Positions 20,001 to 26,292 of a stretch of DNA of 64,000 nt are shown here, piece after piece. Origin of the DNA: Flavobacterium enshiense (GTDB taxonomy: Bacteria > Bacteroidota > Bacteroidia > Flavobacteriales > Flavobacteriaceae); contig NZ_CP090376.1 of the NCBI RefSeq assembly GCF_022836875.1, forward strand, positions 930,001 through 994,000, read 5' to 3'. The translations under genes were made by a program, and so were the position numbers. The notes beneath the pieces were generated by a model. That model was not told the origin of the DNA. It saw nothing but the letters and a program-made list of their open reading frames with translations, and ran no database searches. Numbering within the stretch: the stretch's first letter is position 1; the number at the start of each line of letters is the position of its first letter.

Positions 20001-21849
20001 TACGAAGAGAATTAAATTTTGGGCAAAGTCATGGAATGTTAAAAGTGGTGAATATGTATCGGTTGGTGTTTTATCGAATCCTTTAGATTTAAACACATTT
20101 GTAAATTATCAGAATATTTATTTCGATAATGTACCGCCATACGGAAAAGAAGTAAATATTGATTTTACAAACTATACAGGTAATGGTAAATACATTGCTT
20201 TCAAATTGGTTAGCAGTGACGGCGATTCCAAGGCTGTTTATTTTGACGATTTCAAATACCTGAGCCGACAGAATTGTATGGAGCCGGTTAATATCGAATT
20301 TTTAAATTTATCCAATGATTCTGTCTTATTGAAATGGAATAACACTAATGGCGAAAATGTAAAAATTGAGTATGGTCCGACAGGTTTTTTACCAGGGACA
20401 GGTCTTGTGGCTTACAGTACAACGAATCAAAGTTTAGTCGAGGGACTTTCTCAGAATACCGCTTACGACTTTTATTTTAAGACATTATGTGGTTCAGGAG
20501 AGTCTATAATCGTAGGGCCTAAGAAGATAACTACTACCTGTAATATTTATGCATTGCCTTGGGTGGAAAACTTTAGTAATATGTCCACTTACGGAAACAA
20601 TTTGTTGCCTGACTGTTTTAAAATGTTATATGGTAATTTTTCGGCTAAAAATGCTCCGCAAACTGTTAGTGGTTATAATTATGATCACATAATAAATGGT
20701 TCTGGAGACAGCACATATCTTCATTTTATCAATAATTTTTCTACTAAAATTCATACTCCGATGTTTAATCTGGTTGCAGGGACAACATATAAATTCAGTC
20801 TTTTTGCAAGATGTTCTTACCAGTATGGCCCAGGGGCCATTTATGCTACCGCAGGTAGAGGTCAGGAAGAACATTACATGGAGGCAAATCTTCAAACCAT
20901 TGGAAGTCTCTCGGAATATAACTATAACCAGCTTAATTTCTATTTTACACCAGTTGAATCAGGTGATTACAGTTATCTGGTTAATTTTATGGGAAGCAGT
21001 TCCATTAACATGATTGCTGATAAATTTCAACTTGAAGAAGGTTATGAGAATCTTATAACAGAATCTAGTGAGGTATTTGATTTTCAATCGGGCGTAAGTA
21101 GTAAGCTGATTCTTGAAAGTACTTTACAGAGCAAGGTCCTTAATTCGGGGGAACCTGGTAATTCAACAAATAAGCTTTTAATAATGAATGGTTCCACCGA
21201 TTCATCAGCATGGATGGCAAAGGGTGATGTTTTGAAGAACAATGAAATTACAATTGGTGATGTTTGGAAGAATAATGTAAATAATATTACGAAAGTAAAT
21301 ATGAAAGTGGCTTCGGGTTCTGTTTCAGGGAACTTATATCTGCGATTTAATTTAAAGCAAACCTTTATCAATAGCAATAATGAGTCGATGTTCAGGGTTT
21401 TGGTAAATGGGAACGTACTGGAAACAATTCGACCGACTACTTCTAATCAGGATGCTTTTGTAACTTATGAATATGATTTAACGCCATACCTTGGCAGTGA
21501 TTTAAGAATTTCACTTCAACACATCGGAAAATCTGCAGGCGGGACTATAGGCGATAAGGCCTTTTTAGATAATATTGTCTTTTCACCTTCATCGCTGCTT
21601 TCTAGTGAAGAAGTTGTATGGAGTAATTTGAAAGTCTATCCGAATCCAACAAAAAACCATATTACAGTTTCTAACAGTGAAATACTTTCAAAAATTGAAA
21701 TTATAAATATAGCTGGACAAGTTTTGTTTTCTAATAAGCCAAATCAGACTGAAGTTAAATTAGATTTGTCCAATTACCCTGTTAGTGTTTATTTTGTCAG
21801 GGTAACAAGTGATAATAAAAGTGCAATTATTAAAATTGTGAAAAATTAG
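17056..21849 (+). CDS. Large T9SS-secreted protein with alternating jelly-roll and Fn3 domains
   Basis: A 1597-residue surface or secreted protein. The signal peptide (MMKKYLSFKVLFVLVFLSFQANVKAQ) fixes the start at 17056 (or 17059); an open frame reaching back to 16963 overlaps the previous gene and lacks a signal. After an N-terminal Fn3-like region come four modules, each a jelly-roll domain of the cleaved-adhesin/MAM type (ending in a conserved DDFxYE/Q) followed by an Fn3 domain ending in a cysteine: roughly 115-353, 362-624, 632-893 and 900-1161. Two more jelly-roll-like domains (about 1168-1332 and 1340-1512) follow, then a type A T9SS sorting domain (LKVYPNPTKNHITV to the end). It has no recognisable catalytic motif, so adhesion or glycan binding is the likely role. 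It lies 14 bases after the oxidoreductase gene. Confidence 0.9.
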   Translation: MMKKYLSFKVLFVLVFLSFQANVKAQLATLDMSGNYKVTGTSAIWWDYQYKPTGSSTYTQSAIIQGGTTSLVRLNPFVSWDFRIRFYGYTGQPGPWGSDITVNSDYAAISKSVGYTFDFNSNALNDGWRGYRLENVTSNTNSNIEPATSYYNGVSGMSMFMGWGSSYGTMLVSPKIPDLATDKKFSIYAMADQSNSSIVLGTIADPYDSSTFHPLKTVTLSGLGFKEIKVFLNNYNGQDKYIAIKSSGNYGRVFFDDFSYQQSVNCFDNTNLAVSDVTESTAKINFTADSAQNSWELELKNVTYGITETMMIGTNVDYQLQNLTGNTTYQVRLRANCAEGLYSNWTPTQSFTTSCSTIAAGYQTSFLEKNYFNPCWSRIEVGANVYQAPIGGNTSIVPRTGSKYIQMINSSVSAANKSYLITPYITDLANDKRVKFFMVAKGNYNYITSSLIVGTMSNPSDETTFVPLKTISPLEMNEINGFEVNDFWKEHIVYLDNYDNNINHHYIAIKQNNIADGSTFHIDDFTYEVIPSCKEPVNLKMVKSTYDSAILSWENNNTPSNGSWQIEYGPAGFTLGTGVTVNASITTATLTNLLPFTNYEFYVRSQCGAGFSNWSDRGVFKTKCEGVTAGYTHDFENGNFDSNCWARITPKIRNNFYSPDAFIYYTSPYGSTPTTPHSGTKMISIMSSNSSPDNYENEKTILVPPRLIDLNNERKISFWAYVPSSVYNKLTNIQVGTLSNPEDYQTFVPFEDITTGFQLDAWKKYEVDFSGYYGSNKFIGIRIFTYDGDNYIVYLDDFAYENHNCAKPTNLSALQSGSDRVALNWNINNNNPVHCEVEYGEYGFTPGTGTVVTVTSLPLTITNLTPNTKYQFRVRNICDSNVVNWSNLYSFKISCMVSAPFEEKFDQYTPTNAYLIPGFCWTVYESSTSPNQISTYSGVKQYSFNNFSSSPNSAQLYCYNVSSNTVASTAYFISPFLSDFDNTKRIKFWAKSWNVKSGEYVSVGVLSNPLDLNTFVNYQNIYFDNVPPYGKEVNIDFTNYTGNGKYIAFKLVSSDGDSKAVYFDDFKYLSRQNCMEPVNIEFLNLSNDSVLLKWNNTNGENVKIEYGPTGFLPGTGLVAYSTTNQSLVEGLSQNTAYDFYFKTLCGSGESIIVGPKKITTTCNIYALPWVENFSNMSTYGNNLLPDCFKMLYGNFSAKNAPQTVSGYNYDHIINGSGDSTYLHFINNFSTKIHTPMFNLVAGTTYKFSLFARCSYQYGPGAIYATAGRGQEEHYMEANLQTIGSLSEYNYNQLNFYFTPVESGDYSYLVNFMGSSSINMIADKFQLEEGYENLITESSEVFDFQSGVSSKLILESTLQSKVLNSGEPGNSTNKLLIMNGSTDSSAWMAKGDVLKNNEITIGDVWKNNVNNITKVNMKVASGSVSGNLYLRFNLKQTFINSNNESMFRVLVNGNVLETIRPTTSNQDAFVTYEYDLTPYLGSDLRISLQHIGKSAGGTIGDKAFLDNIVFSPSSLLSSEEVVWSNLKVYPNPTKNHITVSNSEILSKIEIINIAGQVLFSNKPNQTEVKLDLSNYPVSVYFVRVTSDNKSAIIKIVKN

Positions 21850-21868
21850 AATTAGTATAAAGAGAGAT

Positions 21869-22627
21869 ATGGCTGCCAAAAAACCTGTAAAAAAACAACC
21901 GGCTAAAGCAAAACCCAAAACCGAAAAACGCAGTTTGAGAAGAAGGATAGCTGTATTTTTCCTGAAGCTTTTTTTATGGCTTTTCGGGTTGTCTATCCTA
22001 TCGGTTATTATTTTCAAATTCGTTCCGGTACCCTTTACACCTTTAATGATAACTCGTGCATTGGAGCAAAAAGAAGCCGGAAAAGAAATGACCTGCAGCC
22101 ATGATTGGGTGCCGTTGGAAGATATTTCGACAAATCTTCAAAAAGCCGTCATTGCCAGTGAAGACGGTAATTTCTTAAGACACAATGGTTTCGATTTTAA
22201 AGCCTTGGCCAATGCATACGAAAGCAATCAAAGAGGAAAAAAATTAAAAGGTGGGAGTACAATATCCCAACAGACGGCTAAAAATGTCTTTTTATGGCAG
22301 GGCCGAAGTTATCTGCGTAAAGGTTTGGAAGCCTATTTTACCGTGATGATTGAATTGATTTGGGGCAAAGAACGTATCATGGAAGTCTACCTAAACAGTA
22401 TCGAAATGGGTGATGGCGTGTATGGCGCTCAAGCGGCCTGCGAACATTGGTACTCAAAAGATGCAAAAAGTTTAACGAAATATCAAGCTGCAGGAATAGC
22501 TGCCATCCTTCCCAATCCAAGAAAATTTAAGGCGTCTAATTCTTCGTCATATACTAACAGAAGAAAGGATAAGATTGTTCGCGTCATGCGTCATATCGGA
22601 AAGATAGATTATGACTCCGGGAAGTAA
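21869..22627 (+). CDS. mtgA: Monofunctional peptidoglycan glycosyltransferase (GT51)
   Basis: A 252-residue GT51 enzyme that polymerises lipid II into glycan strands at the outer face of the inner membrane. A basic N-terminal tail of about 26 residues leads to one membrane anchor (VFFLKLFLWLFGLSILSVIIF). The GT51 motifs are present: SEDGNFLRHNGFD with the catalytic Glu at about 98, KGGSTISQQTAKN, and KERIMEVYLNSIEMGDGVYG. There is no transpeptidase domain, as usual for MtgA. It is the last gene of the forward run and is followed by a terminator. The preceding secreted giant protein has no obvious functional tie. Confidence 0.95.
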   Translation: MAAKKPVKKQPAKAKPKTEKRSLRRRIAVFFLKLFLWLFGLSILSVIIFKFVPVPFTPLMITRALEQKEAGKEMTCSHDWVPLEDISTNLQKAVIASEDGNFLRHNGFDFKALANAYESNQRGKKLKGGSTISQQTAKNVFLWQGRSYLRKGLEAYFTVMIELIWGKERIMEVYLNSIEMGDGVYGAQAACEHWYSKDAKSLTKYQAAGIAAILPNPRKFKASNSSSYTNRRKDKIVRVMRHIGKIDYDSGK

Positions 22628-22653
22628 GTTCGAATTTATTAGATAAATACAAG

Positions 22654-22686
22654 AAAAAAGTGTTTCCATGAGGAAGCACTTTTTTT
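22654..22686 (+). terminator. Terminator after mtgA
   Basis: A 14-base stem with one G-T pair (22654-22667 with 22672-22685), ATGA loop and a T tract. Confidence 0.9.
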
Positions 22687-22747
22687 ATTTTCAGTAACAT
22701 TTTTTAAAGCAATACGTCTAATTGTCATTAATCAAAAAATAAATAAA

Positions 22748-23548
22748 ATGACATCACACGAAATAGATTACCATATTTATGGTGAAGAAATGCAATATGT
22801 AGAAATCGAATTGGATCCTCAGGAAGTGGTTATTGCCGAGGCGGGCAGTTTCATGATGATGGATAACGGGATCAAAATGGAAACGATTTTTGGAGACGGT
22901 TCCGGAGAGCAACAAGGTTTTTTAGGTAAATTGATGACCGCCGGAAAACGCGTTTTAACTGGAGAAAGTCTGTTCATGACAGCTTATATAAATAATGATG
23001 CAGGAAAACGAAAAGTGTCGTTTGCATCACCTTATCCGGGAAAAATTGTTCCTATCGATTTAACAGAATACCAAGGGAAATTCATTTGCCAGAAAGATTC
23101 ATTTCTTTGTGCTGCAAAAGGGGTTTCTGTTGGGATTGAATTCTCTCAGAAATTAGGCCGCGGATTATTCGGCGGAGAAGGCTTTATTATGCAGAAAATC
23201 GAAGGCGACGGGATGGCGTTCGTGCATTCGGGCGGAACTCTGGCGCGTAAGGAATTACAGCCGGGCGAAGTTCTGAAAGTTGATACGGGGTGTATCGTAG
23301 GATTCACCAAAGATGTCGATTATGACATCGAATTTGTTGGCGGAATCAAAAATTCGATTTTCGGTGGGGAAGGACTGTTCTATGCGACACTTCGCGGACC
23401 AGGAATCGTTTACATTCAATCGTTACCTTTCAGTAGATTGGCCGATCGAATCATCGCAGCGGCTCCAAAAGCTGGAGGAAGCGGAAGGGAAGAAGGCAGT
23501 TTGCTTGGCGGATTAGGACGAATGATCGACGGAGACAACCGATTCTAA
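22748..23548 (+). CDS. TIGR00266/AIM24 family protein
   Basis: A 266-residue soluble protein of the AIM24 family (PF01987, TIGR00266). Features include [19 protein letters not shown] near the N-terminus, three related beta-rich segments with repeated GGEGxF motifs ([15 protein letters not shown] and [15 protein letters not shown]), and a glycine-rich tail. The fold resembles a trimeric beta-prism barrel. The yeast relative is a mitochondrial inner membrane biogenesis protein; bacterial members have no assigned activity. It is monocistronic, between two terminators, with no signal peptide. Family assignment is secure and function is open. Confidence 0.92.
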   Translation: MTSHEIDYHIYGEEMQYVEIELDPQEVVIAEAGSFMMMDNGIKMETIFGDGSGEQQGFLGKLMTAGKRVLTGESLFMTAYINNDAGKRKVSFASPYPGKIVPIDLTEYQGKFICQKDSFLCAAKGVSVGIEFSQKLGRGLFGGEGFIMQKIEGDGMAFVHSGGTLARKELQPGEVLKVDTGCIVGFTKDVDYDIEFVGGIKNSIFGGEGLFYATLRGPGIVYIQSLPFSRLADRIIAAAPKAGGSGREEGSLLGGLGRMIDGDNRF

Positions 23549-23566
23549 GAGTTATGTATAATAAAG

Positions 23567-23604
23567 AAAAGAGGCTGTATCAGTTTTGAGTCAGCCTCTT
23601 TTTT
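23567..23604 (+). terminator. Terminator after the AIM24-family gene
   Basis: An 11-base stem (23567-23577 with 23592-23602) followed by a T tract on the plus strand. Confidence 0.88.
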
Positions 23605-23624
23605 GTTTGCAGGTACTTTATTGG

Positions 23625-23725
23625 CACAGATCGCGAATCCGCGCTAACTGGTGTTTTCAGAATTTTAGACTATAAAACCGCGCGAAAGGATTAGCGTCGC
23701 TGAATTTCATTTCGAGCGGGAGCAG
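23625..23725. repeat. GC-richer intergenic patch, possible dispersed repeat
   Basis: Between the AIM24-family gene and the MarR-type gene lies about 100 bases much richer in G and C than other gaps, with CGCGAATCCGCGCTAA and the related GCGCGAAAGGATTAGCG on opposite halves. It encodes nothing obvious. The wording resembles short intergenic repeats I associate with flavobacterial genomes, but only one copy is in this window. Confidence 0.3.
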
Positions 23726-23736
23726 GGATAATTTTT

Positions 23737-24396
23737 TCATCGCTTTTTATCATTTAAAAATTCATTCAATAAATGTTCGGGTTCGATGTTTTTGTTATAA
23801 ATCGGTTGATGAAAATCATTGAGTTTGCTTAGTAATCTGATTAAATCCATCTTCTCATTATGTGTTAAATCTCCTGTAACAATTTGAGTTGCTTCTCTGA
23901 TCTTTCCCATTTGACTTTCTAAAGCTTTAAGGCCTTTTTTGCTGATTTTTAAAACCTTACTTCTCTTATCAATTTCAGAAGCTGTTTGATTTACCCAACC
24001 TTGTGCAATTAACCGATTGATAATTTGCATACCGGCAGGCTTTTCGTGGACATTCTTTTTTATCAAGTCCATTTTAGTCATTTCACCAAAGGCTTTAAGA
24101 TTTATGAGATATATAAAATCTTCCTGAGAAGAAAAGTCTGAACCGTAGATGGCAGACCTGGAATAACTCTTAGCATATCTGTTCATATGAACAATCAAGG
24201 TGTTAATGACGCTTTCTGGACTTCGTCCCTTTTCTTTGCCTTCCCAATTGGGTTCGGTTAAATGCTCTTTACTTTTCATCTCAGCATAAATCCAGTTCTT
24301 AAATCCGGTTAAGTCCTTTTCATAGTTGTTGGCGGATGCAGCAGATTCAAAATCCTGCAAAAGATTGATGAAATCTTTTAATAATGTATAGTTCAT
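23737..24396 (-). CDS. MarR-type winged-helix transcriptional regulator
   Basis: A 219-residue DNA-binding protein. The central part (about 88-170) has the winged-helix layout of MarR proteins: DFIYLINLKAFGEMTKMDLI, the recognition helix region KPAGMQIINRLIAQGWV, then the wing SEIDKRSKVLKISKKGLKAL. An extra N-terminal helical segment of about 70 residues makes it longer than the usual 140-160. MarR proteins are often ligand-controlled repressors of neighbours and of themselves. Upstream, ACACT (24425-24429) and AGTGT (24437-24441) form an inverted repeat suitable for autoregulation. The next gene on the same strand is the FAS1 lipoprotein, about 180 bases upstream. The ligand is unknown. Confidence 0.82.
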   Translation of the reverse strand: MNYTLLKDFINLLQDFESAASANNYEKDLTGFKNWIYAEMKSKEHLTEPNWEGKEKGRSPESVINTLIVHMNRYAKSYSRSAIYGSDFSSQEDFIYLINLKAFGEMTKMDLIKKNVHEKPAGMQIINRLIAQGWVNQTASEIDKRSKVLKISKKGLKALESQMGKIREATQIVTGDLTHNEKMDLIRLLSKLNDFHQPIYNKNIEPEHLLNEFLNDKKR

Positions 24397-24420
24397 TTTG
24401 CTGTTTTATGTAACAAGTAC

Positions 24421-24451
24421 TTTTACACTAAAGTAGAGTGTATTATACTAT
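24421..24451. promoter_or_regulatory. Candidate operator upstream of the MarR-type gene
   Basis: An imperfect inverted repeat with arms ACACT/AGTGT (24425-24441) is followed by TATACTAT (24444-24451). That octamer also forms a half of the palindrome over the FAS1 promoter at 25581-25602. Placement within about 55 bases of the ATG fits an operator. Confidence 0.4.
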
Positions 24452-24498
24452 ATTTAACATTAAATAAAGGGAGCTTTCAGTTCCTTTTAATTTAAAAT

Positions 24499-24520
24499 GC
24501 TCCGCCGGTAAACGCGGAGC
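24499..24520 (-). terminator. Hairpin after the FAS1 gene
   Basis: GCTCCGC (24499-24505) pairs with GCGGAGC (24514-24520). On the minus strand it is followed by an AT-rich stretch but only a short T run, about 60 bases after the FAS1 stop. Confidence 0.55.
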
Positions 24521-24578
24521 CTAATTCTAAGTTTTGCATGTAAATTTTAATAATGCCATTTTTTGAAGATACCAGTGT

Positions 24579-25562
24579 TTAGAATGTTGGCAGTATTACT
24601 TTGTCTATCACGTGAATTACACCATTAGTACATTGAACATCTGTAGCAATAATGTTGCTGACGCGATTTTGGGCATCAGTGATTTTTGCTCCTCCGGCCA
24701 GTCCTATGGTGAAGCTTTGTCCCTGTAGTGTTGATACAATTTGATTATTCGTTAACTGTGACGATAGTACATTGGCTCCTGTAACCACGTGGTATTTTAG
24801 TGTTTCTTCCAATACATTTTTAGGAACAGCAGTCAATGAACTTAATCCCAATTCCTCTAACAGAGAGGTAAAAGCCTCGTTTGTCGGCGCAAATACGGTA
24901 AAAGGAGAGCCAGCAGTTCCATTAAGAACACCTGTAAAATTTTGATCCGTTACATCGGGACGGGTAAGTGCTGCTACTAGATTTGTAAAATTTGGATTGG
25001 CAACTGCATGATTCACAATTGTTGGTAAGTCAATAACATTATCAATTACGTGAATAACTCCGTTTGAAGCCTTAATATTAGCGCTGCTCAATACGACTGA
25101 AGCGCCACCATTATCTGCTCCGCCATTTAATTTTACTCCAGAAGTTAAATCGATGTACATACTCAAGGTATTGCTAGAACTGGCATTTCCTTTGGCAAGT
25201 GTTTTTACATACCCTGTTTCAAGTTCTGAACTAGTGAAAGACCCGGTCAAAACATGGTTTTTTAATACTTCTGCCAATATTTCATTTGGAACAGCATCTA
25301 AATTTGCAAAACCATTAGCACTTAAAAAGGCTTGAAATTTATCATTTGTAGGCGCAAAAACAGTGTAGTCTCCCGGACTGTTAAAAGTACTAACCAGATC
25401 TACTTTTTCTAAAGCTTGTACCAAAATACTCAGATTAGGATTTTGTACCGCAATTTCAGCAATAGTTTGCTCAGGTGCTTTAGTGATATTATCGTCATCT
25501 TCACAAGAGAACGATACAAATGCCAATACGGCAATACCGAAAAATTTTGATAACGTTTTCAT
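24579..25562 (-). CDS. Lipoprotein with two FAS1 (fasciclin) domains
   Basis: A 327-residue envelope lipoprotein: signal peptide with lipobox FVSFSC (Cys20), then two fasciclin domains (about 35-180 and 185-326). Each has the H1 and H2 style motifs: FAPTNDKFQAFL with NGVIHVIDNVI in the first, and FAPTNEAFTSLL with NGVIHVIDKVI in the second. FAS1 domains mediate adhesion to surfaces or polysaccharides. The acidic EDDD after Cys20 resembles the lipoprotein export signal that sends Bacteroidota lipoproteins to the cell surface. Its promoter carries a -7 box inside a perfect palindrome, so it is probably under specific repression. Confidence 0.93.
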   Translation of the reverse strand: MKTLSKFFGIAVLAFVSFSCEDDDNITKAPEQTIAEIAVQNPNLSILVQALEKVDLVSTFNSPGDYTVFAPTNDKFQAFLSANGFANLDAVPNEILAEVLKNHVLTGSFTSSELETGYVKTLAKGNASSSNTLSMYIDLTSGVKLNGGADNGGASVVLSSANIKASNGVIHVIDNVIDLPTIVNHAVANPNFTNLVAALTRPDVTDQNFTGVLNGTAGSPFTVFAPTNEAFTSLLEELGLSSLTAVPKNVLEETLKYHVVTGANVLSSQLTNNQIVSTLQGQSFTIGLAGGAKITDAQNRVSNIIATDVQCTNGVIHVIDKVILPTF

Positions 25563-25580
25563 AATATGGTTTTTTAGTTA

Positions 25581-25602
25581 AATAGTATACAAATATACTA
25601 TT
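25581..25602. promoter_or_regulatory. FAS1 gene promoter with an overlapping perfect palindrome
   Basis: On the minus strand TATATTTG (25590-25597) is a consensus -7 box, 27 bases before the ATG. It lies inside a perfect inverted repeat, AATAGTATA (25581-25589), CAAA spacer, TATACTATT (25594-25602). A dimeric repressor bound here would cover the promoter. Confidence 0.6.
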
Positions 25603-25802
25603 TTTTTTTAAATAAGTGCTTTTGTGAACTTTTTTTATTTTTCAACATATTGTAAATCAAGTGTATAGTCATTGTGTCTGACATGAGCTAGTTGCTTTTT
25701 ACCAATTAAAGTTCGCCACTAGTGAGAGGGGCCCGCTCGTGCACAGAATCTAAACCTTATGAATTTTTAAATAGTATGGTCATTATTTTCATATTTATTA
25801 GC

Positions 25803-26024
25803 TTACAAGGATTTACAATCCATAGAATGAATGTATCGTATTAAAACAAATCTAAAGAATTTATTAAGCAACATAGGGAGCCTTACGATCACCAATTGTT
25901 GCTCTTTATTAGCGCAGATTACACCCGAAGGTTGTACCCGAACTGGCCAAGTAAATCCACGTTGTCGGGACTCGAAAAAAAGTCCCTGCCAAAGTTCCCG
26001 GTCAATTGCAGTATTCCTTTTAAT
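25803..26024 (-). other. Start-less 73-codon ORF, possible gene remnant or dispersed repeat
   Basis: On the minus strand a frame is open from just after a TAA (26025-26027) to a TAA at 25803-25805. The encoded peptide includes LFFESRQRGF, RVQPSGVICANKEQQL and LPMLLNKFFRFVL. There is no ATG in its first 50 codons and no promoter or ribosome site. It looks like the tail of a lost gene or the translated part of a dispersed repeat; I cannot name a family. A forward ORF on the opposite strand looks no better. Confidence 0.35.
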
Positions 26025-26063
26025 TTACCTATAGTTACGTTTTTCTAAAGGCGTAAGTAATAG

Positions 26064-26107
26064 ATATAGCACTGATATAGCACTAGTATAGTACAAGTAT
26101 AGCATCT
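26064..26107. repeat. Four-unit 11-base tandem repeat
   Basis: ATATAGCACTG, ATATAGCACTA, GTATAGTACAA and GTATAGCATCT follow each other without gaps. The first two differ at one base and the rest are diverged. The period is close to one helical turn. Confidence 0.75.
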
Positions 26108-26241
26108 ATAATGAATATGTAGGTAAAGATAAATAAGGTAATAATTGCTAAATACTTTTTGTTTTAGCGAGAGTCCTACGCTCTGCAGCGTCTCTTGACT
26201 TTGCGCAGAGGAGACAAAGGATTCTAGCAGTTGCATACAAT

Positions 26242-26274
26242 AAAAAAAGCGTTCAGAAATTGAACGCTTTTTTT
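26242..26274. terminator. Terminator of the prolyl oligopeptidase gene
   Basis: A perfect 14-base stem (26242-26255 with 26261-26274) with A and T tracts, usable on both strands. Confidence 0.92.
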
Positions 26275-26292
26275 ATTGAATCTGTTTTGGAA

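Larger units (their letters stand above)
25603..26241. other. Long non-coding stretch with structured and repeat-like segments
   Basis: Between the FAS1 promoter and the next terminator there is no convincing gene. Going rightward it holds: a GC patch with CACTAGTG and GGGCCC at about 25716-25745; an opposite-strand degenerate ORF (25803-26024); a hairpin GGGAC/GTCCC at 25967-25986; a four-unit 11-base tandem repeat (26064-26107); and a patch at 26165-26222 with crossing inverted repeats (CTCTGC/GCAGAG at 26181 and 26205, GTCTC/GAGAC at 26190 and 26211). Composition differs from the AT-rich gaps elsewhere. Confidence 0.5.

Noticed and set aside
25967..25986. TTCGAGTCCC-like segment as a tRNA T-arm remnant or attachment site
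   Set aside because: The loop is ten bases, not seven, and no acceptor, D or anticodon arm is found next to it.
25831..26034. Forward open frame of 67 codons in the long intergenic region
   Set aside because: No promoter, ribosome site or recognisable motif; composition is cysteine- and serine-rich without pattern. The opposite frame looks slightly more protein-like.
26064..26107. Tandem repeat as a CRISPR array
   Set aside because: The unit is 11 bases with no spacers, and there are no cas genes.
26045..26236. Minus-strand open frame of 63 codons
   Set aside because: It translates the 11-base tandem repeat and structured patch into a Tyr/Leu/Cys-rich run, as expected of chance.
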